A DNA stretch of 64,000 nucleotides from Brevibacterium sp. UCMA 11754 (GTDB taxonomy: Bacteria; Actinomycetota; Actinomycetes; Actinomycetales; Brevibacteriaceae). The stretch spans positions 124,001 through 188,000 of the forward strand of contig NZ_JACBOT010000009.1 of NCBI RefSeq assembly GCF_021532275.1, read 5' to 3'. This document shows, piece after piece, positions 1 to 13,596 of the stretch. The first letter of the stretch is position 1. Each line of letters opens with the position of its first letter. The notes beneath the pieces were generated by a model. The model did no database searches, had not been told where the DNA came from, and worked only from the letters and a program-made list of their open reading frames with translations. The position numbers were made by a program, and so were the translations under genes.

Positions 1-533
1 TGCTGAGACTCGTTGACCACCCATTTGCCGAGGCGGTCAATCGTGTCCTCGGCAGGCCCGTGATCGGCAGTCGAGCTCTCGGACGCCGTACTCGCGCCGC
101 GCTGCAGCGTCTTCTCCGCCTTGAGCACAGCCTTCTCGGCGCGTGCATGGCGCGGCGGGATCGCCAGACGCAGGACATCGGAGAGGGTTCCCGCGTACCG
201 GCGGGCAGTGGCAGAAGCGAGGCGCAGCAGTTCGGGGGTGAGCACGACGACGGGACTGGTGATGCGCTCGATCGTGGCAAGCGGTCCGATGTGGTCGGAC
301 TTCTCGACCCGCTCGAGGAGGAAGCCGTCGCGCAGTCTGCCGGCGAATCTGACTCTGACTCGCACACCGGGGCGGGCCGTGTCGGCGAACTTCTCCGGAA
401 CTGCGTAGTCGAAGGCGCGGGCCAAATGCGGCACAGGATGATCGATGAGCACGTGGGCCACGGGGTCTTCCGCTGCCAGCGGCACCTGCCCGATGGCTGC
501 GGTGCCGGTGTCGATCGGAAGAGGTTCGTCCAT
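1..533 (-). CDS. priA: Primosomal protein N' PriA, N-terminal part (runs off the window)
   Basis: The minus strand from an ATG at 533 is open to the window edge and encodes the first 177 residues or so of PriA, the replication-restart protein that recognises stalled forks. The visible part is the 3'-DNA-binding domain: after about 20 variable residues comes VPHLARAFDYAVPEKF, then a charged segment with VRVRFAGRLRDGFLLE, both typical of PriA amino termini. The helicase motifs lie outside the window, so I cannot judge whether they are intact; many actinobacterial PriA proteins lack parts of them. The start overlaps the metK stop as TGATG, so the two genes are probably co-translated. Confidence 0.85.
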   Translation of the reverse strand, partial: MDEPLPIDTGTAAIGQVPLAAEDPVAHVLIDHPVPHLARAFDYAVPEKFADTARPGVRVRVRFAGRLRDGFLLERVEKSDHIGPLATIERITSPVVVLTPELLRLASATARRYAGTLSDVLRLAIPPRHARAEKAVLKAEKTLQRGASTASESSTADHGPAEDTIDRLGKWVVNESQ

Positions 534-1735
534 CAAGCCGAGGAGACTGCGCGCAGCAGATCGTCAGCGCGGTCCGTGACCTCCCAGGTGAAGTCGGGGA
601 GCTCACGGCCGAAGTGCCCGTACGTCGATGTCTGAGAGTAGATCGGGCGCAGGAGATCGAGTTCCTGGATGATCATGGCAGGTCGCAGGTCGAAGACCTC
701 GCGAATGGCCCGCGAGATCGCGTATGGGTCGACCTTCTCGGTGCCGAAGGTTTCGACGTAGAGGCCCATCGGATCGACACGGCCGATCGCATAGGAGACC
801 TGCACCTCGGCGCGGTCGGCGAGCCCGGCGGCCACAACGTTCTTCGCGACCCAGCGCATGGCGTACGCGGCTGAGCGGTCGACCTTCGAGGGGTCCTTGC
901 CGGAGAAGGCGCCTCCGCCGTGACGCGAGTATCCGCCATACGTGTCGACGATGATCTTGCGGCCCGTCAGCCCCGCGTCGCCCATCGGCCCGCCGGTGAC
1001 GAAGGGCCCGGCCGGGTTGATGTGGATGTTGGCATGACTGTCATCGAGACCGGAGCCTGCGATGACCGGATCGATGACGAAGTCTTTGATCTCGGCGTGC
1101 AGCTGTGCCTGATCGACGTGTCCGGCGTGCTGAGTCGAGACGACGATGTTCTCGATCGACACGGCTTCGTTGCCGTCGTAGCCCAGTGTCAGCTGAGTTT
1201 TGCCGTCGGGACGCAGATAGTCCAATGCACCGGTCTTGCGCACCTCGGAGAGCTTCTCCGCCATGCGTGAGGCGAGGTGGATGGGCACGGGCATGAGGAC
1301 GTCGGTGGCGTTGTCGGCATAGCCGAACATGAGGCCCTGGTCGCCGGCGCCGAGGCTCGAACCGTGGTCGGATTCCACTGCTTCGCGGAAGTCCAGCGGG
1401 TTCGTCACTCCGGAATGGATGTCGGTGGACTGGCTGCCGATTGACACGGAGACGCCGCAGGAGTGACCGTCGAATCCGGTGTCGGAGGAGTCATAGCCGA
1501 TTCCGGTGATGAGCCGACGCACGATGCCGGCGACGTCGGCGTAGGCTGCGGTATTGACCTCGCCGGCGACGTGGACGAGACCGGTGGTGACCATCGTCTC
1601 GACGGCGACCTTGGCGTTCGGGTCCTGACCCAGCAGATCGTCGAGGACGGCATCGCTGATCTGGTCACAGATCTTGTCGGGATGGCCCTCGGTGACGGAT
1701 TCGGACGAGAAGAAGCGCAGATTTGATTGACTCAC
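533..1735 (-). CDS. metK: S-adenosylmethionine synthase
   Basis: MetK joins methionine and ATP to make S-adenosylmethionine, the cell's main methyl donor. The protein has about 400 residues, the usual family length. GHPDKICD near residue 17, GAGDQG, and the phosphate-binding [16 protein letters not shown] are all present. I take a GTG at 1735 as the start because it overlaps the coaBC stop as GTGA and the family normally begins with a Ser-rich stretch just before [16 protein letters not shown]; an ATG at 1759 would add eight residues. It lies between coaBC and priA in a tightly packed minus-strand operon. There is no room for a SAM riboswitch ahead of it. Confidence 0.96.
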   Translation of the reverse strand: MSQSNLRFFSSESVTEGHPDKICDQISDAVLDDLLGQDPNAKVAVETMVTTGLVHVAGEVNTAAYADVAGIVRRLITGIGYDSSDTGFDGHSCGVSVSIGSQSTDIHSGVTNPLDFREAVESDHGSSLGAGDQGLMFGYADNATDVLMPVPIHLASRMAEKLSEVRKTGALDYLRPDGKTQLTLGYDGNEAVSIENIVVSTQHAGHVDQAQLHAEIKDFVIDPVIAGSGLDDSHANIHINPAGPFVTGGPMGDAGLTGRKIIVDTYGGYSRHGGGAFSGKDPSKVDRSAAYAMRWVAKNVVAAGLADRAEVQVSYAIGRVDPMGLYVETFGTEKVDPYAISRAIREVFDLRPAMIIQELDLLRPIYSQTSTYGHFGRELPDFTWEVTDRADDLLRAVSSA

Positions 1736-2988
1736 GCCGTCGATTCTACGCATTCCCAACGGCTGGCGAGAGCCTCGATGACCTTTTCCGAAACATCGTC
1801 CTTGCTGCCGGTGAATTCCGGGCCGGCGACAACTTCGTCACCGTCGACGCTCAGGATCTGGACGGCGTTGTCGTCGTGGCCGAAGGCCCTGTCGTCCGAG
1901 ACATTGTTGAAGACGAGGAGGTCGACGCCCTTGCGACGGAACTTCGCCTTCGCATAGTCGAGTGCGCTGTGATGAGAATCTCCGGTCTCGGCGGCGAATC
2001 CGATGATGAGCTGGTTTTCGCGACGTGATTCGACGAGTCCCACGAGCACGTCCGGGTTCTGCACCAGGTTCAGAGTCATTCCCTCATCACCCGACTTCTT
2101 CATCTTCGAGTCGGTGCGCTCGGCCGGACGGTAGTCGGCGACGGCGGCGGCCATGATGATGGCATCAGCATCAGCCTGAGCTGCCTGCATCTGGGCTTGG
2201 AGCTCAAGCGTGGACTCGACTGTGGTGATCCGGACGCTGTCAGGCAGCGCCGACAGCAGGCCCGAGTCGATGTTGGCCGCGACCAGATCGACGTGGGCTC
2301 CGGCGGCGGCAGCGGCACGTGCCAGCGCAATGCCCTGCTTGCCTGAGGAGCGGTTCCCGAGGAATCGGACGGGATCGAGCGGTTCCCTGGTCCCGCCGGC
2401 ACTGATGGCGACGCGTCTGTCGTTCAGCGGCCCGGCTGTATTCAGCACTGGATCGGTCTGTGCTGATCGGGCAGCGGCCAGCGCGAAGTCGACGATCGTG
2501 TCGGGTTCGGGCAGACGACCGGGACCGGAGTCCGGGCCGGTCAGACGCCCCACGGCGGGTTCGAGGACGTGGATGCCCCGCTGCTTCAAGGTCGCGATGT
2601 TCGCGACGGTGGCGGGGTTCTGCCACATCTCGGTATGCATGGCGGGGGCAACGACCACCTCGGCGGTCGTCGTGAGGACAGTGGCGGTCAGCAGGTCATC
2701 GGCGATACCTGCGGCCAGCTTGGCCAGGGTATTGGCGGTGGCCGGCGCGATGATGACGAGTTCGGCGTCCTGCCCGATGCGGACATGGTTGACCGATTCG
2801 ACCTCGTCGAAGACATCTGTGGTCACGGTCTGTGAGGACAGCGCCTCGAAGGTGGCCGCACCGACGAAGTTCAGTGCACTGGCGGTGGGCACGACCTTGA
2901 CGCTGTGCCCGAGTTCCCGGAGTCGCCGAATGACATGGCACGCCTTGTAAGCGGCGATTCCACCGGCGACGCCGAGTACGGTTCTCAC
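1732..2988 (-). CDS. coaBC: Bifunctional phosphopantothenoylcysteine decarboxylase / phosphopantothenate-cysteine ligase
   Basis: CoaBC carries out two steps of coenzyme A synthesis: ligation of cysteine to 4'-phosphopantothenate, then decarboxylation. The N-terminal flavoprotein half begins [13 protein letters not shown], has the active-site His in VNHVRIG, and carries PAMHTEMW, the actinobacterial version of the substrate-clamp PxMNxxMW. The C-terminal CoaB half has [19 protein letters not shown]. In the flap [10 protein letters not shown], Gly stands where the E. coli enzyme has its reactive Cys. The start is a GTG at 2988 overlapping the rpoZ stop (GTGA). Length is 418 residues, normal for the fusion. 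Confidence 0.95.
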   Translation of the reverse strand: MRTVLGVAGGIAAYKACHVIRRLRELGHSVKVVPTASALNFVGAATFEALSSQTVTTDVFDEVESVNHVRIGQDAELVIIAPATANTLAKLAAGIADDLLTATVLTTTAEVVVAPAMHTEMWQNPATVANIATLKQRGIHVLEPAVGRLTGPDSGPGRLPEPDTIVDFALAAARSAQTDPVLNTAGPLNDRRVAISAGGTREPLDPVRFLGNRSSGKQGIALARAAAAAGAHVDLVAANIDSGLLSALPDSVRITTVESTLELQAQMQAAQADADAIIMAAAVADYRPAERTDSKMKKSGDEGMTLNLVQNPDVLVGLVESRRENQLIIGFAAETGDSHHSALDYAKAKFRRKGVDLLVFNNVSDDRAFGHDDNAVQILSVDGDEVVAGPEFTGSKDDVSEKVIEALASRWECVESTA

Positions 2989-3317
2989 TGGTCGCTGAAG
3001 TCCAGTGCGCCGTCGTTGCTGACAGCCGGCTGTGCAGGCTCTTGGGTGAGCGCACCGAAGTCGGCTTCGGTGACTTCGCGGGCCACGATCTTGCCTTCGT
3101 TGATCTCGCGGAGCGCGATCGACAGTGGCTTCTCATGGGTGCCCGGGGTCACCAGCGGACCGACGTTCTCGAGCAGGCCCTCTTGGAGCTGGGCGTAGTA
3201 GGAGTTGATCTGGCGGGCTCGCTGAGCCGCAATCGAGACCAGTTCGTACTTCGAGCTGGTCACGGCCAGCAGATCATCAATCGGTGGATTGGTGATGCCT
3301 TCAGGTTGTGCAGGCAA
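2985..3317 (-). CDS. rpoZ: DNA-directed RNA polymerase omega subunit
   Basis: RpoZ is the small subunit that helps RNA polymerase beta' fold and assemble. The 110-residue protein shows the actinobacterial signature [20 protein letters not shown], followed by [15 protein letters not shown] and [11 protein letters not shown]. The tail after residue 80 is acidic and variable. The best start is a TTG at 3317, since no in-frame ATG or GTG precedes the conserved region; its ribosome site is weak, so expression may depend on coupling to gmk 12 bp upstream. It overlaps coaBC by 4 bp. Confidence 0.93.
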   Translation of the reverse strand: MPAQPEGITNPPIDDLLAVTSSKYELVSIAAQRARQINSYYAQLQEGLLENVGPLVTPGTHEKPLSIALREINEGKIVAREVTEADFGALTQEPAQPAVSNDGALDFSDQ

Positions 3318-3329
3318 TGAATGTCCAAT

Positions 3330-3908
3330 CTAATCGGTAGTGGGTATACCCATCAATGATATGAGTTCTTCGGCCGCAGTGCGAACGTGGTCATTGACGA
3401 TCGTGACATCGAACTCGGATTCGGCCTGCAGTTCCTGCTTGGCCGTGGTCAGTCGACGCTCCTGTTCGACTGCTGTTTCCGTTCCGCGCCCGGTGAGTCT
3501 CGACACGAGTTCCTCCCAGCTGGGCGGAGACAGGAAGACGAACAGCGCGTCGGGCATCTTGTCCTTGACCTGGCGTGCTCCCTGCAGATCGATCTCCAGC
3601 AGGGAGGGTATCCCCTGGCTCAGCTTCTCCTGGACCTGGGCCGAAGGAGTGCCGTAGCGGTGGCGTCCGTGGACGACGGCGTACTCGAGCAGCTCACCGG
3701 CAGCGATGAGCGAGTCGAATTCGTCATCGCTGATGAAGTGATAATGAACACCATCGATTTCGCCGGGTCGCCGCGGCCGCGTGGTGGCGGAGACGGAGAA
3801 CCAGACCTCGGGATGATGATCTCTGATGTACGCGCTGATGGTGCCTTTTCCGACCGCGGTAGGTCCCGCGAGGACGGTCAGTCGATTATTCACAGATCTA
3901 TTGTTCAC
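3330..3908 (-). CDS. gmk: Guanylate kinase
   Basis: Gmk phosphorylates GMP to GDP, feeding GTP and (p)ppGpp pools. The P-loop reads GPTAVGKGT, followed by the GMP-binding segment [19 protein letters not shown] and the lid region near [13 protein letters not shown]. The start is uncertain: a GTG at 3908 (192 residues) or one at 3893; an ATG further upstream lacks a good reason to be used. It follows mihF by only a few bases, the standard actinobacterial pairing, and precedes rpoZ. Confidence 0.94.
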   Translation of the reverse strand: MNNRSVNNRLTVLAGPTAVGKGTISAYIRDHHPEVWFSVSATTRPRRPGEIDGVHYHFISDDEFDSLIAAGELLEYAVVHGRHRYGTPSAQVQEKLSQGIPSLLEIDLQGARQVKDKMPDALFVFLSPPSWEELVSRLTGRGTETAVEQERRLTTAKQELQAESEFDVTIVNDHVRTAAEELISLMGIPTTD

Positions 3909-3912
3909 ACAT

Positions 3913-4224
3913 TCAGGAGTATTTCTCCAACAGGGCATTTTTCTGGTGTACGCCCAGGCCCTTGATCCGACGTGACGATGCGATGCCGACGTCGTCCATG
4001 GCCGCTTCCGCGCGTCGGTCGCCGACGCCGGGCAGTGATCTCAGCAGATCGACGACGCGCATCTTCGCGAGTGCCTCGTCCGCGCCGGCCTTCTTCAGCA
4101 CAGCTGCGAGATCGGTTTGACCATTCTTCAGCGCTGTCTTGACCTCGGCTCGCGCCTGACGCGCTTTGAAGGCCTTGTCCAGAGCGGCTGAACGCTGTTG
4201 CGGGGTCAAAGGTTCGAGTGCCAC
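3913..4224 (-). CDS. mihF: Integration host factor, actinobacterial type (mIHF)
   Basis: mIHF is a small nucleoid-associated DNA-binding protein of actinobacteria, unrelated to proteobacterial IHF; it is needed for mycobacteriophage L5 integration and affects global transcription. The 103-residue product begins [18 protein letters not shown] and ends with the helix-two-turn-helix-like stretch [20 protein letters not shown] then [16 protein letters not shown], all diagnostic. The start is a GTG at 4224 with AGGAG seven bases upstream. It sits between pyrF and gmk, but a strong hairpin after pyrF and a 180-bp leader suggest its own promoter; I could not pick a convincing -35/-10 pair. Confidence 0.93.
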   Translation of the reverse strand: MALEPLTPQQRSAALDKAFKARQARAEVKTALKNGQTDLAAVLKKAGADEALAKMRVVDLLRSLPGVGDRRAEAAMDDVGIASSRRIKGLGVHQKNALLEKYS

Positions 4225-4407
4225 ATTATCTCCTCTGTCACCATGAACGGGCAGGTAGGGAAGTTGCTTCAGTCTAAAACAAAAACCCTCGTGAGAGGCA
4301 TAAAGAGCAAAAGAAAACTCAAGTCTCTGCAGAACCGGCCGAACCGGGCCCGTCGCGTCCTACCTCAGACGACGTCCCCCAACCGGTGCCGACCATTCGA
4401 TGCACGC

Positions 4408-4443
4408 CTTGCGCAGGGCGCCGAAACCGGCGGCCTGCGCAAG
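4408..4443 (-). terminator. Strong hairpin ending the pyr operon
   Basis: A 16-bp inverted repeat with one mismatch and a 4-base loop lies 26 bp after the pyrF stop and well before mihF. There is no T-run, as is common for hairpins in high-GC genomes. It probably separates pyrimidine-operon transcripts from mihF-gmk. Confidence 0.6.
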
Positions 4444-4468
4444 CGATGGGAGATGATCGGCCCGGGTC

Positions 4469-5325
4469 TCAGCCCACCTGCGTCAGGGACTCGTTGAGCG
4501 AACGTGCCGCTGCGCGCATGCCGTCTGCCCCGGCGCTGAGCACAGCGCGTGAGGTGGTGGCCAGAATCTGATTGGCAGCGATCGCATCTGTGCCGAAGAC
4601 GTCGATGAGTTCACCGATCCCGGCTCCCTGAGCACCGACTCCCGGTGCCAGGATCGGCCCTCCGCACGCAGACGGGTCGAATCCGAGCTCGCGGGCGCCG
4701 GATCCGATCGTCGCTCCGACCACCAGGCCGAACCGTCCGAGACCCTGTGCGGACTCAGCCGAGTTGCGCGCAGCCACCTGGCCCACGATCGTCCCGGCAA
4801 CGGAGTCTCCGAAGCCCTCGACAGACTCTCCGCACGTGGCGTGCTGAACCTCTGCGCCTTCCGGATTCGAGGTCAGCGCGAGGACGAAGACTCCCCGATC
4901 ATGAGCATTCGCGAGTTCGAAGGCCGGGTCCAGTGCTCCGAATCCGAGGTACGGAGACACAGTGATCGAATCGGCGGCCAGCGCCGAGGCGGGGTCGAGG
5001 TAGGCGCGTGCGTAGGCTCCCATGGTCGATCCGATGTCCCCGCGTTTGATGTCGAGGACACTGATGAGATCGTGTTCCCGGCAGGCTGCGAGGGTCTCTT
5101 CGAGAACGGCGACTCCGGTCGAACCGTACTGCTCGTAGAAGGCTGACTGCGGTTTGACCGCAGCCACATTCCCGGCCAGCTCGGTCACCGTGCGCAGTGA
5201 GAATTCGCGCAGCCCTGCCGCTGTGCGCGGCAGTCCCCAGGCCTCGAGGAGATGGTCATGGGGGTCGATGCCCACACACAGCGGTCCGTGCTCGTCCATG
5301 GCCGCCTGCAGGCGGGCGCCGAACA

Positions 5326-5329
<4 letters not shown>
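4469..5329 (-). CDS. pyrF: Orotidine-5'-phosphate decarboxylase (type 2)
   Basis: PyrF catalyses the last step of UMP synthesis, decarboxylating OMP. The catalytic segment [10 protein letters not shown] marks the longer actinobacterial type 2 family, and the N-terminus [20 protein letters not shown] fits as well; 286 residues is the usual size. The start is GTG at 5329, directly followed by ATG, and overlaps the carB stop as GTGA. It is the last gene of the pyr operon. Confidence 0.95.
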
Positions 5330-8601
<3,272 letters not shown>

Positions 8602-8610
8602 GGGTTCTCC

Positions 8611-9762
8611 TTAGGCCTGTGCGACCTGGGAAGCGGACATGAGGTCGATGAAGCGATCGAACAGGTAGCTCGAATCGTGGGGCCCGGCTGCGGCCTCCGG
8701 ATGGAATTGGACGGAGAACGCGGGAAGATCGAGGCATTGGAGTCCTTCGACCACGTCATCGTTGAGGCACACGTGGGAGACCGCGACACGGCCGAAACTC
8801 TCATCATGCGGTGCCTGTGTCTCACCGTCCAAAGGCGCGTCGACGGCGAAGCCGTGGTTCTGCGAGGTGATCTCGACCTTGTCTGTGGTGCGATCCATGA
8901 CGGGGACGTTGATGCCGCGATGGCCGAAGGGCAGTTTGTATGTGCCGAAGCCCAGTGCTCGGCCCAGCAGTTGGTTGCCGAAGCAGATGCCGAAGAACGG
9001 GATCTTCGCAGCGAGGACCTCCCGCAGGAGCGCGACCTGGTCATCGGCAGTCGCTGGGTCCCCGGGTCCATTGGAGAAGAATACTCCGTCGACGCCCAAT
9101 GCCTTGATCTCGGCGAAGCTCGTCGTGGCGGGGAGGACATGGACGCCGATGCCGCGTTCGCTCAGGCGCTGAGGGGTCATCGACTTGATGCCCAGGTCCA
9201 GGGCTGCGACGCTGAACTTCTTCTGACCCACAGCGGGGATGAACTGGGGCTCGGTGATCGAGACCTCTTCGGCCAGTTTCGCTCCGGCCATGTGCGGTGA
9301 GGCCCGGACCTTGGCCAGCAGCTCATCGTCGCCTGCCTCGGCAGCGGGACCGGAGAAGATTCCCATGCGCATTGCACCGGCTTCGCGCAGATGCAGTGTC
9401 AGTGCGCGGGTGTCGACGTCGCTGATGCCCACGATGCCCGATTCTTCGAGGCGGGTGGACAGGTCTCCGATGGAGCGCCAGTTCGAGGAGATGCGGGAAG
9501 CGTCGCGGACGACGTAGCCGGCGACCCAGATCTTGCCCGATTCGTCGTCATCATCGGTGATCCCCGTGTTGCCGATGTGCGGCGCGGTCTGGATCACGAT
9601 CTGACGATGATAGGACGGGTCGGTCAGGGTCTCCTGATAACCGGACATTGCGGTGACGAAGACCGCTTCGCCCAGGGTCTCGCCGACGGCCCCGTAGGAG
9701 GAACCGCGGAAGGTGCGTCCGTCTTCGAGGACGAGGACGGCAGGTGTGGTGGACAGTCTCAT
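8611..9762 (-). CDS. carA: Carbamoyl-phosphate synthase small subunit
   Basis: CarA is the class I glutamine amidotransferase subunit that releases ammonia for CarB. The nucleophile elbow reads [16 protein letters not shown] with the catalytic Cys, and the His/Glu pair is in [11 protein letters not shown]. The N-terminal small-subunit domain has [18 protein letters not shown]. 383 residues is normal. The ATG at 9762 overlaps the stop of the upstream membrane-protein gene. Confidence 0.97.
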   Translation of the reverse strand: MRLSTTPAVLVLEDGRTFRGSSYGAVGETLGEAVFVTAMSGYQETLTDPSYHRQIVIQTAPHIGNTGITDDDDESGKIWVAGYVVRDASRISSNWRSIGDLSTRLEESGIVGISDVDTRALTLHLREAGAMRMGIFSGPAAEAGDDELLAKVRASPHMAGAKLAEEVSITEPQFIPAVGQKKFSVAALDLGIKSMTPQRLSERGIGVHVLPATTSFAEIKALGVDGVFFSNGPGDPATADDQVALLREVLAAKIPFFGICFGNQLLGRALGFGTYKLPFGHRGINVPVMDRTTDKVEITSQNHGFAVDAPLDGETQAPHDESFGRVAVSHVCLNDDVVEGLQCLDLPAFSVQFHPEAAAGPHDSSYLFDRFIDLMSASQVAQA

Positions 9763-10253
9763 TGTGCCTCTTCGATCATTTCGCGGATGCGGTCGACGGT
9801 GGGGGTGGTGCTGGCGGCGTAGCGCGCGCGGAAGCCGGTATCGACGAGGGTCTCCCCCAGTCTCCAGGTGATGCGCACGATGCCGCCGCGTTCGACGAAT
9901 TTGCCGATCATGCCGGCGGTGGTGTCGACGGAGACGATATCGCGCCTGGGGATCAGGAAGTCCTCACGTCCGGCGAGGTCCATGACCACGCCGCCGTCGG
10001 TGATGACGATCTCTCCCGTGGTGCGGATGCCGAGACCATGGACGGCGACTCGTTCGAGCGGATGTCCGGCCAGGGTCGTCGAAACGTACGATCCTTCGAC
10101 GGGGTCCGCGACGGGTTTGATACCCATATGTGGTTTCGCCGGCTGCGGCACCACCGTCTGGCTCTTCTTTCGTCGGCTCCAACCCCAGGTGATCGCGAGG
10201 ATCAGGAGGAGGAAGACGACTGCGATGATGATGACGCTTACTGGTCTGTCCAT
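9759..10253 (-). CDS. PH-like-domain membrane protein of the pyr operon
   Basis: This 164-residue protein has one N-terminal membrane helix (about residues 6-24, [20 protein letters not shown]), a basic RRKK stop-transfer, and a soluble domain of about 120 residues. It resembles the conserved actinobacterial membrane protein encoded between pyrC and carA (the Mycobacterium tuberculosis Rv1382 position), for which a PH-like fold is predicted; no biochemical role is known to me. Its gene overlaps pyrC by 16 bp and carA by 4 bp, so it is made with the pyrimidine enzymes. A role in anchoring or regulating the pathway at the membrane is speculation. Confidence 0.75.
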   Translation of the reverse strand: MDRPVSVIIIAVVFLLLILAITWGWSRRKKSQTVVPQPAKPHMGIKPVADPVEGSYVSTTLAGHPLERVAVHGLGIRTTGEIVITDGGVVMDLAGREDFLIPRRDIVSVDTTAGMIGKFVERGGIVRITWRLGETLVDTGFRARYAASTTPTVDRIREMIEEAQ

Positions 10254-11557
10254 GATGCTCCTGCCGGGTGGGGTGTGCTGAGTCGTCCGCCCGAGAGCAC
10301 CCGGTGGCCGTAGAAGAACGTGTCGGTGATCGAGGTGGAGACCTCAAGACCGGCAAAGGGGTTGTTGCGCCCCTTCGTCGCATGGTCGGCGGGCACGATC
10401 GTGTGCGTGGAGTTCGGGTCGATGAGCACGATGTTGGCACTCGAGCCGCTCTCGAGGCTGCCGTGTCCTGTTGCTCCGGTGATGCGTGCCGGTGTTGCCG
10501 ACATCACGCGGGCGAGGTCACGGTAGTCGAAGTCGTAGTCGGACATCGCCTCGACGACGATGGGCAGCGCCGTCTCCATGCCGACCATGCCCATGGCCGC
10601 TGCCGTCCATTCGCTGCATTTGTGTTCGGCTGTATGCGGAGCGTGGTCGGTGCCGATGACGTCGATCGTGCCGTCGGCCAGGGCTTCGCGCAGTGCGGTG
10701 ACGTCGGCTTCGGTCCGCAGCGGCGGGTTCACCTTGTAGACGGGGTCGAAGCTGCGGACGAGTTCATCGGTGAGCATCAGGTGGTGCGGGGTGACCTCGG
10801 CGGTGATCTCGACTCCGCGGGACTTCGCCCAGCGGATGATATCGACGCTGCCCTTGGTCGATACGTGGCAGATGTGCAGCCGCGAGCCCACATGTTCGGC
10901 CAGGAGCACGTCGCGGGCGATGATCGATTCCTCGGCGACGGCCGGCCAGCCGGGCAGTCCCAGCTCAGCAGAGACGACACCCTCGTTCATCTGCGCGCCC
11001 TCGGTCAGTCGCGGCTCCTGGGCGTGCTGGGCGATGACTCCGTCGAAGGTCTTGACGTACTCGAGTGCCCGACGCATGAGCAGCGGGTCTGAGACGCAGA
11101 TGCCGTCGTCGGAGAAGATCCGAACTCGAGCCGCCGAGCGGGCCATGGCTCCGATTTCGGCGAGGTTCTGTCCCTCCAGGCCGATTGTCACGGCTCCGAT
11201 GGGCACGACTTCGGTGTAGCCCGCTGTCCGGCCGAGTCGGTGGACCTGTTCGACGACGCCTGCGGTGTCCGCGACGGGGGCGGTGTTCGCCATCGCATGA
11301 ACGCAGGTGAAGCCGCCCGAGGCGGCCGCGCGCGACCCGCTCAGGATCGTCTCCGCATCTTCTTTGCCCGGTTCCCGCAGGTGTGTGTGCATGTCGACGA
11401 GGCCGGGCAGGGCGATGAGCCCGTCGGCGTTGACGAGTTCCACATCGCTGCCGTCGGGGTCGAGCAGATCGGGGTCGACGATCGTCGAATCCTTGATCGC
11501 AATATCGGCGATTCCCTGGCCCAGCACGTTCGCACCGCGGATCAGATAATCAGTCAT
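10238..11557 (-). CDS. pyrC: Dihydroorotase
   Basis: PyrC cyclises carbamoyl aspartate to dihydroorotate. The metal-binding [10 protein letters not shown] is at residues 55-64 and the later ligands lie in [10 protein letters not shown] and IGTDHAPHT, giving a complete amidohydrolase site. The protein has 439 residues, the type I bacterial length. The ATG at 11557 overlaps the end of pyrB by 8 bp. Confidence 0.97.
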   Translation of the reverse strand: MTDYLIRGANVLGQGIADIAIKDSTIVDPDLLDPDGSDVELVNADGLIALPGLVDMHTHLREPGKEDAETILSGSRAAASGGFTCVHAMANTAPVADTAGVVEQVHRLGRTAGYTEVVPIGAVTIGLEGQNLAEIGAMARSAARVRIFSDDGICVSDPLLMRRALEYVKTFDGVIAQHAQEPRLTEGAQMNEGVVSAELGLPGWPAVAEESIIARDVLLAEHVGSRLHICHVSTKGSVDIIRWAKSRGVEITAEVTPHHLMLTDELVRSFDPVYKVNPPLRTEADVTALREALADGTIDVIGTDHAPHTAEHKCSEWTAAAMGMVGMETALPIVVEAMSDYDFDYRDLARVMSATPARITGATGHGSLESGSSANIVLIDPNSTHTIVPADHATKGRNNPFAGLEVSTSITDTFFYGHRVLSGGRLSTPHPAGASWTDQ

Positions 11558-12530
11558 TGGTCTCCTCCTGACCTGTCAAGAGGCGGTACAGGACCGCCAT
11601 TCGTACGCTCACTCCGTTCTCGACCTGGTCGAGGATGAGGGCGCGCGGTGAGTCGGCGGCTGCCGCTGAGATCTCGAAGCCGCGGTTCATCGGCCCCGGG
11701 TGCATGATGAATGTCTCCTTGGGCAGTCCGGCCAGCCGGGCTGCGGAGAGTCCCCATAGTCGTGCGTATTCGCGTTCGTTGGGGAAGAACGATTCGTGCA
11801 TGCGCTCGTGCTGGACGCGCAGCATCATCACGGCCGCGAACTCCTCGGAGTGCAGCGCCTCGTCGAGGTCGTAGTGCAGAGTCACGGGCCAGGTCTCAAC
11901 GCCCCATGGAAGCAGCGTCGGCGGTGCGATGAGGTGAACTTCGGCGCCGAGGTTGGCCAGCAGATGGACGTTCGACCGGGCTACGCGCGAGTGCAGGACG
12001 TCACCGACGATGGCGACCTTTGCGCCGTCGAGCCCCCGACCCCGCGGCCCGTCCTTGACCGCCCCTGAAGCGGAGAACCCGCCGAGGGCACGGCGCAGGG
12101 TGAAGGCATCGAGCAGCGCCTGTGTGGGGTGTTCGTGAGTGCCGTCGCCGGCGTTGACGACGGGAACGTCGATCCAGCCGGTGTGGGCCAGGCGATGCGG
12201 GGTGCCCGACCCGGGATGGCGAACGACGAGCGCATCGGCGCCCATGGCCGAAATGGTCTGGATGGTGTCCTGCAGGCTTTCGCCCTTGGATACCGACGAG
12301 CCCTTGGCGGAGAAGTTGAGGACGTCGGCCGAGAGTCTTTTGGCCGCGGCTTCGAAGGACAGGCGGGTGCGCGTCGAATCCTCGAAGAACAGATTGACCA
12401 CGGTGCGTCCACGCAGCACGGGCAGTTTCTTGACCTCACGTTCGGAGACCTGTGTCATCTCCTCGGCGATGTCGAGGATCGAGATGGCGTCTTCGCGGCT
12501 CAGCGAGACGGTGTCGAGGAGGTGCTTCAT
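11550..12530 (-). CDS. pyrB: Aspartate carbamoyltransferase catalytic subunit
   Basis: PyrB condenses carbamoyl phosphate with aspartate, the committed step of pyrimidine synthesis. The carbamoyl-phosphate loop [11 protein letters not shown], the SSVSKGES loop and [10 protein letters not shown] are all present in a 326-residue chain. No PyrI regulatory subunit is encoded nearby, as expected in actinobacteria. It overlaps pyrR (ATGA) and pyrC. Confidence 0.97.
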   Translation of the reverse strand: MKHLLDTVSLSREDAISILDIAEEMTQVSEREVKKLPVLRGRTVVNLFFEDSTRTRLSFEAAAKRLSADVLNFSAKGSSVSKGESLQDTIQTISAMGADALVVRHPGSGTPHRLAHTGWIDVPVVNAGDGTHEHPTQALLDAFTLRRALGGFSASGAVKDGPRGRGLDGAKVAIVGDVLHSRVARSNVHLLANLGAEVHLIAPPTLLPWGVETWPVTLHYDLDEALHSEEFAAVMMLRVQHERMHESFFPNEREYARLWGLSAARLAGLPKETFIMHPGPMNRGFEISAAAADSPRALILDQVENGVSVRMAVLYRLLTGQEETND

Positions 12531-13078
12531 TCGCGGCCTCCCGAGATCGTGACGCCGTCTTCGCCGTCGATCTCCGCAAGGGAGACGTTGACGCGTTCGC
12601 TGCTCGAGGTAGGCAGGTTCTTCCCGACGTGATCGGCCCGGATCGGCAGATCACGGTGGCCCCGGTCGACGAGGACGGCGAGCCGGACCTTGGACGGACG
12701 GCCCAGATCGGAGAGCGCGTCGAGTGCGGCTCTGATCGTGCGGCCGGAGAAGAGCACATCGTCGACGAGGACGATGGTCTTGGCATCGATGCCCTCGGCG
12801 GGGATGGTGGTGGGTTCTGGGGCGCGGTAGGCGCCGCTGCGCAGATCGTCGCGGTACATCGTGATGTCGAGGCTTCCGACGAGTTCGCTCGCCATCTCCG
12901 GGCGCCCGGAGATCGAGGCGATCTGTTCGGCCAGTCGAGTGGCCAAGGGCACCCCGCGGCGTGGGATGCCGAGCAGAACGAGGTCGTCGCTGCCCTTATT
13001 GGACTCGATGATCTCGTGGGCGATACGGGTCATTGCCCGCTTCATATCTGGGGCATCGAGCACTGTTCGCTGTGTCAT
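12527..13078 (-). CDS. pyrR: PyrR, pyrimidine-operon RNA-binding regulator / uracil phosphoribosyltransferase
   Basis: PyrR binds UMP or UTP and then a specific RNA hairpin, lowering expression of the pyr genes; it often also has uracil phosphoribosyltransferase activity. The PRPP-binding loop reads [19 protein letters not shown], and the RNA-binding face includes [11 protein letters not shown] and [20 protein letters not shown]. It is the first gene of the operon, and a consensus PyrR-binding RNA element lies immediately before its ATG at 13078, implying autoregulation. Confidence 0.95.
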   Translation of the reverse strand: MTQRTVLDAPDMKRAMTRIAHEIIESNKGSDDLVLLGIPRRGVPLATRLAEQIASISGRPEMASELVGSLDITMYRDDLRSGAYRAPEPTTIPAEGIDAKTIVLVDDVLFSGRTIRAALDALSDLGRPSKVRLAVLVDRGHRDLPIRADHVGKNLPTSSSERVNVSLAEIDGEDGVTISGGRE

Positions 13079-13079
13079 G

Positions 13080-13115
13080 CTTCCCCTTCTCCGCCTCTCC
13101 GGACGGTGGTTAAAG
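13080..13115 (-). promoter_or_regulatory. PyrR-binding RNA element overlapping the pyrR ribosome site
   Basis: On the minus strand, directly before the pyrR ATG, the leader reads TTTAACC, then CCGTCCGGAGAGGCGG, then AGAAGGGGA. This matches the PyrR loop consensus (UCCNGAGAGG closed by a C/G stem, followed by AGAAGG). The AGAAGGGGA part is also the Shine-Dalgarno sequence, so bound PyrR would hide the ribosome site. Translational repression of this kind is known in mycobacteria. Confidence 0.75.
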
Positions 13116-13130
13116 GAGTGGTTCGATTCG

Positions 13131-13160
13131 ATTGTAGACCTCGGATGGGTGAGGTCGGTG
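13131..13160 (-). promoter_or_regulatory. Probable pyrR promoter
   Basis: A TACAAT -10 hexamer (13131-13136) is preceded, 17 bp upstream, by a weak -35 (ACCGAC). Transcription would begin about 45 bases before the pyrR ATG, leaving room for the PyrR hairpin but not for an attenuator plus antiterminator. Confidence 0.4.
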
Positions 13161-13185
13161 CGCGGGTCCGGATTCCGGACCCGCG
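13161..13185 (-). terminator. Perfect hairpin just after nusB
   Basis: An 11-bp perfect stem (CGCGGGTCCGG and its complement) with a 3-base loop begins four bases after the nusB stop. No T-run follows. It likely ends the efp-nusB transcript before the pyrR promoter. Confidence 0.6.
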
Positions 13186-13188
13186 GAC

Positions 13189-13596
13189 TCAGATCAGGGT
13201 GGGCTTGACGTCCAGGACGCGCGAGAGCAGTCCCGAGATGAAGCCTGGTGAGTCGTCCGTTGAGAACTGTTTGGCCAGCGAGACGGCTTCGTCGATGGCT
13301 GCCTTGTCAGGCACCTCATCGTTGAAGAGGATCTCCCAGGTTCCGATCTGGAGCAGGGCCAGGTCGACGGCCGGCATCCGCTCCAGGGTCCAGCCTTCCG
13401 CGTAGGTGGCGATGATCTCATCGATCTCGTCGCGATGGCTCGTGACTCCTTCGACGATCTCCACCGCGTAGGCCTTCATCGGATAGTCGGGGTCGTTGGA
13501 CCGCATGGTCACGATCTGATCGGTGTCGAGGCGACGCTGTCCTGCCTCGAACATGAGTTCCAAGGCCCGACGGCGGGCCCGCGTTCGTGCTGACAC
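13189..13596 (-). CDS. nusB: Transcription antitermination factor NusB
   Basis: NusB pairs with NusE (ribosomal protein S10) at boxA RNA to prevent early termination in rRNA operons. The 135-residue all-helical protein begins [20 protein letters not shown] and has the [13 protein letters not shown] and [10 protein letters not shown] segments of the family. Its ATG directly follows the efp stop; efp-nusB is the standard actinobacterial pair. Confidence 0.95.
   Translation of the reverse strand: MSARTRARRRALELMFEAGQRRLDTDQIVTMRSNDPDYPMKAYAVEIVEGVTSHRDEIDEIIATYAEGWTLERMPAVDLALLQIGTWEILFNDEVPDKAAIDEAVSLAKQFSTDDSPGFISGLLSRVLDVKPTLI

Noticed and set aside
1736-1800. Possible SAM riboswitch before metK
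   Set aside because: metK overlaps coaBC, so there is no untranslated leader.
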